In this document: one piece after another, positions 3,792 through 9,225 of the stretch | Position numbering within the stretch: position 1 is the stretch's first letter | Layout: each line of letters begins with the position of its first letter | Source of the DNA: SIG78 sp045585955 | Lineage (GTDB): Bacteria > Verrucomicrobiota > Lentisphaeria > Victivallales > Victivallaceae | Reading direction: 5' to 3' | NCBI GenBank assembly: GCA_045585955.1 | Contig: JAZMZK010000110.1 | Coordinates: forward strand, 1 to 9,225 | Length of the DNA: 9,225 nucleotides | Position numbers and translations under genes: made by a program | Notes under the pieces: generated by a model | What the model was told of the DNA's origin: nothing | Seen by the model: the letters and a program-made list of their open reading frames with translations, nothing else | Database searches by the model: none

Positions 3792-6548
3792 ATGGCAACT
3801 GATTTTTTGGCACTGGCGGCATCCATGCTGGATATGGATTATATCAAAAAACATTCGCTCAAGCTCAATGAGCTGGAACGCTCCACCGATAACCATGAAT
3901 TTATCGCTTCCAGCAAGTATGTGGAAAATCTGATGATCGAAGCCGGTATAAGCGAAGTTGAGCGTTACGCCATACCACTTGACGGCGTAACGACTTACGA
4001 CGACTGCACCATGCCTTATGCATGGGATCGTACCGGCCGCTCCACGCTGGAGATCGTTGACCCGGCATTGCCGGAAAGTGAGCGGATGCTTGCCGATACC
4101 GATGTGGAACCTTTGAATGCTGTCATATGGAGCCCGCCTACGCCGGAAGGGGGAGTAACAGCCGAACTTATTGACCTTAAAAGCGTAGAGTCGGAAGATT
4201 GGAGCGAAGTTGCCGGAAAAATCGTTTTGTGCAACCGTTCCCCCATTGGCGAAATGCGCAGAAAACTTGCCCTTGCCGGAGCTGCGGGGCTGGTAAGCTA
4301 TGTGGAAAATACTCTGGCAACCAATCCCGACGATGTTCGCTGGATGAACGGCGTTGGCTGGTGCGGCTGGTATTATGTCAAGGGCAACAAGATGTTGTGG
4401 AATTACTCCATAACTCCCCGCAAGGGCGATATGCTGGCAAAAAAACTTGCTTCCGGCGAAAAAATCACCCTTAAAGCGGTGATGAATACCCGCATTTATG
4501 AAGGGGAAACCTACACTGTTACCGGTCGGATCCCCGGCAAAAGCAAAGAAGAGATCGCTCTCTTTGCTCACATGTACGAACCTTTTGTGCCCGACGATGC
4601 CGCCGGGGTGGTCATCAGTATTGCCATAGCCAAAGCGGTCAGAGAAATGGTCAAAAAAGGGTTGATACCGCCGCTGGAAAAAAGCATCCGGCTGGTTTTC
4701 GGTATGGAGCGGTACGGTTTTTCGGAGTATTTCCATGATTTGAAACGCTCGGGAAAAATCATTTCTGCAACTAATATGGACAGCGTATGCCACGCTACGC
4801 TCAAACTTGCCGGAGTTTTGCCCGAATTGCGGCACAGTCCGGCATCGGCACCCTGTTTTGATGTGGCGCTTATCCGGGAGTATCTGCAAAAGCGTTATCC
4901 CGAATTGCCTTACCGGGAAACTCCGGGCAATCTCTCCGATGATACCTTTGGAGCCGATACGCCTTTCAATATCCCCACATGCTGGCTGCACACGCCCCCC
5001 GCCATTGACCGCCATCACAACAGCGGAGCGATCTTTGCTGAAGCTGATTGGTATATGGCAGAAATCTCTTTCAATGTCTGGACTGCTTATCTGGCTGAAC
5101 TTGCTACCGTCAAACGGGGCAGAAATGACCGCAGTCTGGTCAAGCGGGTGATCAAAGCCGTTAAAGCCGATGCGGAAAAGGATTTCAAGCGGCTGGCAAA
5201 AAATCTTAAAGAAGGTTCTTTCAACGCTTATGCCGGGAATGTGATCGGCGAATTTCTGGTGGATTATTTTACCCGGCGGGTGCTGTCGCTCAACAACTAT
5301 ATAGCCAAAGCGGTCAAGGCTTCTGAAATACGGAAGATTTTTGCCGCCATCCGGGAAAAGCTGGCTCCCGCCTCGCTGGAACTTGATGTATATTCGCTTA
5401 CCAACAGCGAAGCACGCATGAGTTATATGTATATAACCCGCAACCCCAAGATCCGGCAGATCATGAGCCTTACGCAGATGCCGGAGGAGGAACGCTACGG
5501 CTTTATTGTCAAACCCTCTATGCTTTTACAAGCTTTGCTGGATGGCAAACGCAACTTGTACGAAGTCTATGTTATCAGCAAATTCATGCTTAAAGAAAGT
5601 GTGGACTTTAAGGAAACTGCCGGATTGGTGGCGTATTTCAAACGCACTGCGCCTTACGGTTATTACGATATAAAGTATGCTGATGAGTTGAGCTGCGACG
5701 ATATTGTTGCCGCTCTTAAAGCTCTGGAAGTCAAAAATACCGATAAACTCATCGTCCACAGTGCATACGGTCAGCTTGGCGGCGTAAAAGGCGGTCCTGC
5801 TGCGGTTGCTCAAACATTGATCGACTACTGCGGCAAAAAGGGCGTGCTGATGATGCCCAGCTTCAACTTCCCCTACTATCTGGGGCGGAGCAGCGATGAA
5901 TACTTTGATGTTAAAGAAACCCCGTCATCCGTGGGAGCTATATCCGAAGAGTTCCGCAAACACGCCGATGTTACCCGCTCTTTGAATCCCTCCCACAGTA
6001 TAGCGGTTTACGGCAGAAAGAATTTTCATTGGGTCACCGACCACCACCAGACCCTCTGTCTGGGCGAAAAATCCCCTCTGGGCAAGCTGGAAGCCGCCGA
6101 TGGTTACACCTTGACTATCGGCTGCCCGGCGGCGGTAACTTTTATGCATGTAGTGGAAATGACCAACCGCACCCACTGTTTGGGTATGCGTACCGAGGAA
6201 TTCAAGACCAAGCTGCCCGATGGCAGGATCGTAAACACCCGCACCTGGGGCTGGCGGGGCGGCTCCTGCCGGGCGTATAAAACCGAAGAAGTTTTTGACT
6301 ATATGCGTAAACACAATATGGTCAATGAAGTTATGGTACGCCACTGTTTGTTCCAGTATTTCAAACTTTCCGACTACCGTAAAGCCTACGAAAAAATGGT
6401 GATTTTCAAGAAAAACACCGGCTGCGTGGCGTGCAATATTCTGGTGCGTAATGCGCCCCACACTGTTCCCAGCGACTGGGACAGCGAAAACGGCTGCATC
6501 CGGAAAAACACCACCGCCTTCACCGAAGATTGGGATGGCGAATTATAA
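3792..6548 (+). CDS. Two-domain protein: M28-like aminopeptidase region plus AAC(3)-like N-acyltransferase domain
   Basis: A 918-residue protein with no signal peptide, so probably cytosolic. Residues about 1-430 resemble an M28-type metallopeptidase with a PA-like insert (about 105-235, including VAGKIVLCNRS and AGAAGLVSYVE). Candidate metal-site residues are His260, Asp268/269 (PDDAAGVV), Glu306 (FGMERYGF), Asp330 (NMDSV) and His408/409; the usual Glu-Glu pair is Glu-Arg. The middle (about 430-630) is mostly helical and unrecognised. Residues about 632-890 match the aminoglycoside 3-N-acetyltransferase (Antibiotic_NAT) family: VHSAYGQLGGVKGG, GVLMMPSFNF, a FDVKETPSSVGAISEEFRK block, VTRSLNPSHSIAVYG, SPLGKLE and FMHVVEMTNRT, with His786 and Glu789 in the expected catalytic pair. 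AGAGG lies 6 nt before the ATG. It follows the nitrilase-like gene by 19 bp and ends before a terminator. Inference: it trims and/or acylates a peptide- or amine-containing compound. There is no reason to call it an antibiotic resistance gene. A long minus-strand reading frame opposite it is a shadow. Confidence 0.82.
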   Translation: MATDFLALAASMLDMDYIKKHSLKLNELERSTDNHEFIASSKYVENLMIEAGISEVERYAIPLDGVTTYDDCTMPYAWDRTGRSTLEIVDPALPESERMLADTDVEPLNAVIWSPPTPEGGVTAELIDLKSVESEDWSEVAGKIVLCNRSPIGEMRRKLALAGAAGLVSYVENTLATNPDDVRWMNGVGWCGWYYVKGNKMLWNYSITPRKGDMLAKKLASGEKITLKAVMNTRIYEGETYTVTGRIPGKSKEEIALFAHMYEPFVPDDAAGVVISIAIAKAVREMVKKGLIPPLEKSIRLVFGMERYGFSEYFHDLKRSGKIISATNMDSVCHATLKLAGVLPELRHSPASAPCFDVALIREYLQKRYPELPYRETPGNLSDDTFGADTPFNIPTCWLHTPPAIDRHHNSGAIFAEADWYMAEISFNVWTAYLAELATVKRGRNDRSLVKRVIKAVKADAEKDFKRLAKNLKEGSFNAYAGNVIGEFLVDYFTRRVLSLNNYIAKAVKASEIRKIFAAIREKLAPASLELDVYSLTNSEARMSYMYITRNPKIRQIMSLTQMPEEERYGFIVKPSMLLQALLDGKRNLYEVYVISKFMLKESVDFKETAGLVAYFKRTAPYGYYDIKYADELSCDDIVAALKALEVKNTDKLIVHSAYGQLGGVKGGPAAVAQTLIDYCGKKGVLMMPSFNFPYYLGRSSDEYFDVKETPSSVGAISEEFRKHADVTRSLNPSHSIAVYGRKNFHWVTDHHQTLCLGEKSPLGKLEAADGYTLTIGCPAAVTFMHVVEMTNRTHCLGMRTEEFKTKLPDGRIVNTRTWGWRGGSCRAYKTEEVFDYMRKHNMVNEVMVRHCLFQYFKLSDYRKAYEKMVIFKKNTGCVACNILVRNAPHTVPSDWDSENGCIRKNTTAFTEDWDGEL

Positions 6549-6552
6549 AATA

Positions 6553-6578
6553 TTGCAATAAGAGTATTTTTATTGCAA
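6553..6578. repeat. AT-rich stem-loop just after the fusion gene
   Basis: TTGCAATAA (6553-6561) and TTATTGCAA (6570-6578) form a 9-bp perfect stem with an 8-nt loop, beginning 5 nt after the stop codon. It is not followed by a T-run on the plus strand. It may protect the 3' end of the mRNA or act with the terminator downstream. Confidence 0.45.
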
Positions 6579-6628
6579 GCTCCTGCTGTTAAAGCAAGGC
6601 ACATTTTACTCCATCAAGCGTTGATATT

Positions 6629-6666
6629 TACTCCATCACTGTAATAGACAGCTGATGGAGTATTTT
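6629..6666 (+). terminator. Intrinsic terminator of the amidohydrolase-peptidase/acyltransferase operon
   Basis: TACTCCATCACTGT (6629-6642) pairs with ACAG (6648-6651) and, after one bulged C, TGATGGAGTA (6653-6662). This gives a 14-bp stem with a 5-nt loop, followed by TTTT (6663-6666). It lies about 80 bp after the stop of the fusion gene. A second direct copy of TTTACTCCATCA at 6605-6616 could pair with the same 3' arm instead. Confidence 0.65.
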
Positions 6667-6681
6667 CAACTCTTTCCCGGT

Positions 6682-6723
6682 AAAAAAATCCGGCGGCACA
6701 GAAAAAACTTCCGTACCGCCGGA
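6682..6723 (-). terminator. Intrinsic terminator of the nucleotidyltransferase gene
   Basis: On the minus strand TCCGGCGG and CCGCCGGA form an 8-bp GC-rich stem around a 19-nt loop, followed directly by seven T (6688-6682). It begins about 22 bp after the stop codon of the gene at 6746-7657. It stands back to back with the plus-strand terminator at 6629-6666. Confidence 0.75.
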
Positions 6724-6745
6724 GCATACAGTTCTATTGTTACTT

Positions 6746-7657
6746 TCAACCAAAGAGCTGTTCGGGGTATTCGCCCTTATCGGAGAGAGCCTTCAGGGTT
6801 GCCACGGTTTTCTCCCGGTCTTCCCGGTAAGTGACACCGAACCAGCTGGCGTTGGTGGTCAGCATTTTCAGCTGCATCTTGCCGGACTTGATCAGGTTAT
6901 CGGCTACGCTGGGGATGTAGAATTCGCTCTTGAGTTCCGTACCTTTGGCGGCAAGAAATTCGTTCAACAGCCGTTCGATCTCCGGGAAAATCTCCGGCGA
7001 ATAGCCCCAGAAGTTCATTGATACAAGCGTATCTTCTGCCAACGCAACTGTGCTGTTATCATCCAGCAGACTTTCGATGATGCCGCTTTGAGTGTTACGC
7101 ACGATTTTGGTGTGTTCCACCACGCTGGCAAGATTGCCATCGGCTACTTCGCAAACACCGCGGGAAACGGTGCCGTTTTCCGAAAGGGTATTGGCCACTT
7201 TGTAGCCGCACATGGCACCGTACAAACCGCCGGCAGCTGCCCGTTCATCCAGATAGGCAGCGAGCTTTTCGTAGCTGTCACGGCCGTAAAAATCGTCGGC
7301 ATTGATCACTGCCATAGGGGTTTTGACCACATTTCTGGCAGCGTAAAGGGCGTGTGCCGTACCCCAGGGCTTGACCCGGTCGGCGGGCGGAACAAAGCCG
7401 TTGGGCAGGTCTTTAAGATCCTGAAAAGCGTAATCAATATCCACATGCCCGGCATAGCGGGCACCGATGACCCGCTTGAATTCATCTTCAATATCCCGGC
7501 GGATGATGAAGACGATTTTGTTGAATCCGGCCTGCATGGCGTCGTAGACCGAATAATCCATCAAGGTTTCGCCGTGGGGTCCCAGAGTATCCAACTGCTT
7601 GAGCCCGCCGTAACGGCTGCCCATGCCAGCAGCCAACAGAACTAATGTTTTGTCCAT
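6746..7657 (-). CDS. Sugar-phosphate nucleotidyltransferase (NTP_transferase family)
   Basis: Predicted cytosolic enzyme of 303 residues. It transfers a nucleotidyl group from an NTP to a sugar phosphate, releasing pyrophosphate, usually to make an activated sugar for glycans. The nucleotide-binding signature LAAGMGSRYGGLKQ is at residues 8-21, followed by GPHGETLMDYSVYDA. KPWGTAHAL is at 96-104 and NADDFYG at 119-125, where the acidic residues are the expected metal and phosphate ligands. SMNFWGY (213-219) and WFGVTYRED (272-280) fit the C-terminal part of this bacterial family. It resembles a group of stand-alone nucleotidyltransferases also seen in Bacteroidota; the sugar and nucleotide are unknown, so no symbol is given. 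AGGTG lies about 5 nt before the ATG. It has its own promoter and terminator, so it is likely monocistronic and not part of the ABC operon upstream. Confidence 0.9.
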   Translation of the reverse strand: MDKTLVLLAAGMGSRYGGLKQLDTLGPHGETLMDYSVYDAMQAGFNKIVFIIRRDIEDEFKRVIGARYAGHVDIDYAFQDLKDLPNGFVPPADRVKPWGTAHALYAARNVVKTPMAVINADDFYGRDSYEKLAAYLDERAAAGGLYGAMCGYKVANTLSENGTVSRGVCEVADGNLASVVEHTKIVRNTQSGIIESLLDDNSTVALAEDTLVSMNFWGYSPEIFPEIERLLNEFLAAKGTELKSEFYIPSVADNLIKSGKMQLKMLTTNASWFGVTYREDREKTVATLKALSDKGEYPEQLFG

Positions 7658-7698
7658 AAAATCACCTTTTTAAGCTGAAAATTATCAAATGTTGTTAT

Positions 7699-7727
7699 AA
7701 TATAATCCATGTTTTGCTAAAAAGCAA
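7699..7727 (-). promoter_or_regulatory. Promoter of the nucleotidyltransferase gene
   Basis: On the minus strand TTGCTT (7727-7722), a 17-nt spacer and TATATT (7704-7699) form a good sigma70-type promoter. A second -10-like TATAAC follows at 7699-7694. Transcription would begin near 7692, leaving about 35 nt before the ATG. Confidence 0.55.
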
Positions 7728-7737
7728 CATTATGGAT
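7705..7737. repeat. Nested inverted repeat between the ABC permease and nucleotidyltransferase genes
   Basis: ATCCAT (7705-7710) pairs with ATGGAT (7732-7737), and inside it TTGCT (7714-7718) pairs with AGCAA (7723-7727) around AAAA. It starts 10 nt beyond the permease stop and overlaps the next gene's promoter spacer and -35. It may be a weak terminator for the permease operon or an operator; no strong T-tract follows on the minus strand. Confidence 0.3.
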
Positions 7738-7746
7738 GATTTTTCT

Positions 7747-9021
7747 TCAGTTGCTGCGCAGTACATCAATGGGGTTCTGTTGGGCAGCTTTCCATGCCGG
7801 GTATGTACCGAACAAAACCCCCACAAAACTGGAGATCATCAATGCCGCAATAATACTTACCGGAGAATAGTATGTAGGCATGTTGGCATAAAAGGTGATC
7901 AAACTGCTGATACCCACCCCCAGCAGGATACCCAGAATACCGCCCATACTGGTCAGAAACACCGTTTCGATCAGGAACTGGAACAATATATCGCCTTTTT
8001 GAGCCCCCAACGCCCGGCGGGTACCGATCTCCTTACGCCGTTCATAAACGCTTGCCAGCATGATGTTCATAATACCGATACCGCCGACGATCAGCGAGAT
8101 CCCGGCAATGGAACTCATTACGATAGTAAAGATATTCTGCGTAGCCTCCCGCTGTTTCAAAAGATCCAATGGTATGATCACATCCCAATCTTTGATTTTG
8201 CTGTGGCTGGTGCGGAAGTATTGCGTTACCCGGTTGGCAGTGTTGTCGATATATTCAAGTTTATCCACCGTAATAATAAATACATCGAAGTCGATTTGTG
8301 TGACTACCGGCACGGCGGTTTCTTTGTTGATGGTAAAGCTGCCGAACAATGATTCGGACAAGGTCAAGGGTATGAACACCATGTTTGCCGGAGTTCCCAG
8401 CTCCGGATATTGCGTACCCATATCGTTGTTGAGGATACCCACAATGCGGTAGCTTTCGGTATCGATTTTCAGCATGGAGCCGATAATATCGGTTTTGCCC
8501 AGCTCAAAGAGTTTGCGTTTGGCTTCGGAACCGATCACGCAAACCGGCTGCTTATTGAGCATATCCGGCACGGTCAGCCAGCGGCCGCTTTCGATATACG
8601 ATCCGGAATCCCGCAAAAAGGTCGGCGTTACCGCCGCCAGCTTTACATCCAGCCGGTCAAGCCCACGCAGCACATTTTTCCGGGTGTTGCGAATTATGGT
8701 GATGCGGGATATATTATCCATCTTCTGCAAATTTTCGTAGTCCAAACGAGTCAAACCATAGCTTTCGGCGTATTGAATGGAGCGGCTGGTCTGACTATCC
8801 ACCCCGCTGGGCGGCGGCTTTTGGGAGTAAACGATGATTTTATCAATACCCATAGCTTCGATCTGCCCCAACGCAGCCCGCTTTGCCCCTTCGGAAACCG
8901 CCAGCATGGCAATAACGCTGCCCACGCCGAAGATGATCCCCAGCGAGGTAAGTATGGAACGCACTTTGTGCAAAAGTATATTGTGCATTGACAAACGCAA
9001 TGCGTCCGAAGCCAGCATCAT
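7747..9021 (-). CDS. MacB-type ABC transporter permease (FtsX/MacB family)
   Basis: Predicted inner-membrane permease of 424 residues with the MacB layout. A first transmembrane helix lies at about 22-42 (SILTSLGIIFGVGSVIAMLAV). A large extracytoplasmic MacB_PCD domain (about 45-290) follows, then three helices at about 297-322, 350-378 and 386-408. The signature ERRKEIGTRRALGA (327-340) follows helix two, and the protein ends AAQQNPIDVLRSN, a typical C-terminus. These transporters work as dimers with an ATPase and often a periplasmic adaptor, using a mechanotransmission cycle to expel peptides, toxins, lipoproteins or antibiotics. Its ATG overlaps the stop of the ATPase gene as ATGA (9018-9021), so translation is coupled. 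No adaptor or outer-membrane partner is visible in the window; it could lie upstream, beyond the right edge. The substrate is unknown. Confidence 0.9.
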   Translation of the reverse strand: MMLASDALRLSMHNILLHKVRSILTSLGIIFGVGSVIAMLAVSEGAKRAALGQIEAMGIDKIIVYSQKPPPSGVDSQTSRSIQYAESYGLTRLDYENLQKMDNISRITIIRNTRKNVLRGLDRLDVKLAAVTPTFLRDSGSYIESGRWLTVPDMLNKQPVCVIGSEAKRKLFELGKTDIIGSMLKIDTESYRIVGILNNDMGTQYPELGTPANMVFIPLTLSESLFGSFTINKETAVPVVTQIDFDVFIITVDKLEYIDNTANRVTQYFRTSHSKIKDWDVIIPLDLLKQREATQNIFTIVMSSIAGISLIVGGIGIMNIMLASVYERRKEIGTRRALGAQKGDILFQFLIETVFLTSMGGILGILLGVGISSLITFYANMPTYYSPVSIIAALMISSFVGVLFGTYPAWKAAQQNPIDVLRSN

Positions 9022-9225
9022 TTTTTCCGGTACTCCTGATGTACGATTCTGCCGTCACGCAAATGTACGATCTGGTCAAAATGTTCGTCCAGATCCGGAT
9101 TGTGGGTCACCATGATGATGGTCACACCGCTGTCATTGAGTTCATGAAAGAGTTTCATGATTTCCAGACCGGTCTTTTCGTCCAGATTCCCGGTCGGTTC
9201 GTCTGCCAACAGAAATGCCGGATAG
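9018..9225 (-). CDS. ABC transporter ATP-binding protein (LolD/MacB-type), C-terminal 68 residues, cut by window edge
   Basis: Only the end of the gene is present; the frame enters from the right edge. It shows the Walker B and D-loop block PAFLLADEPTGNLD, then the switch histidine in IIMVTHNPDL (H-loop), and a short tail with the family pattern VHLRDGRIV. LADEPTGNLD is characteristic of the ATPases that serve MacB, LolCDE and FtsX-like permeases. The protein is cytoplasmic and powers the permease encoded immediately downstream; their 4-bp overlap supports one complex. Walker A and the ABC signature lie outside the window. Confidence 0.92.
   Translation of the reverse strand, partial: YPAFLLADEPTGNLDEKTGLEIMKLFHELNDSGVTIIMVTHNPDLDEHFDQIVHLRDGRIVHQEYRKK

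Noticed and set aside
3720..5018. Minus-strand open frame of 432 codons
   Set aside because: It is antisense to the peptidase half of the fusion protein, has a composition typical of a reverse-frame shadow and shows no family motif.
5685..6462. Aminoglycoside resistance determinant
   Set aside because: The domain is clearly AAC(3)-family, but it is fused, in an amidase operon, and not in a resistance or mobile context. Family membership alone does not show drug modification.

Overview
The window looks like chromosomal DNA of a Lentisphaerota (Victivallales-type, possibly gut) bacterium. The best clues are a type IV prepilin-like gene start carrying FTLIELLV at the left edge, a GntR-type regulator fused to a solute-binding-protein-like sensor directly upstream of it, and a second GntR regulator with a LacI-like sensor. 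That combination is common in Lentisphaerota as I remember them. No rRNA or marker gene is present, so the assignment is an inference.

Layout. (1) Positions 1-1595, minus strand: a GntR/SBP-like regulator (237-1595) followed 19 bp later by a strong ribosome binding site and the first 72 codons of a prepilin-like gene (1-217) that runs off the left edge. Its FTLIELLV motif is not followed by the usual hydrophobic helix. It runs instead into a polar, palindrome-bearing in-frame segment, which is the most unusual thing in the window. (2) Positions 1596-1857: a divergent intergenic region with one promoter candidate for each direction and several inverted repeats. (3) Positions 1858-6548, plus strand: a GntR/LacI-type regulator, a nitrilase-superfamily amidohydrolase and a 918-residue protein joining an M28-like peptidase region to an AAC(3)-like acyltransferase domain. 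The last two are 19 bp apart and probably co-transcribed. (4) Positions 6549-6745: a convergent intergenic region with back-to-back terminators, one per strand. (5) Positions 6746-7657, minus strand: a sugar-nucleotide-type nucleotidyltransferase with its own promoter. (6) Positions 7747-9225, minus strand: a MacB-type ABC permease overlapping by 4 bp the end of its ATPase gene, which is cut by the right edge.

Working model. The regulators at 237-1595 and 1858-2883 are divergently expressed local sensors of different small molecules. The second probably controls the amidase plus peptidase/acyltransferase operon, which reads as a small module that processes a peptide-like or amide compound. 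The nucleotidyltransferase and the ABC exporter are separate units with no visible link to that module. No CRISPR array, transposase, integrase, tRNA or rRNA was seen, and no gene-free stretch exceeds 300 bases.
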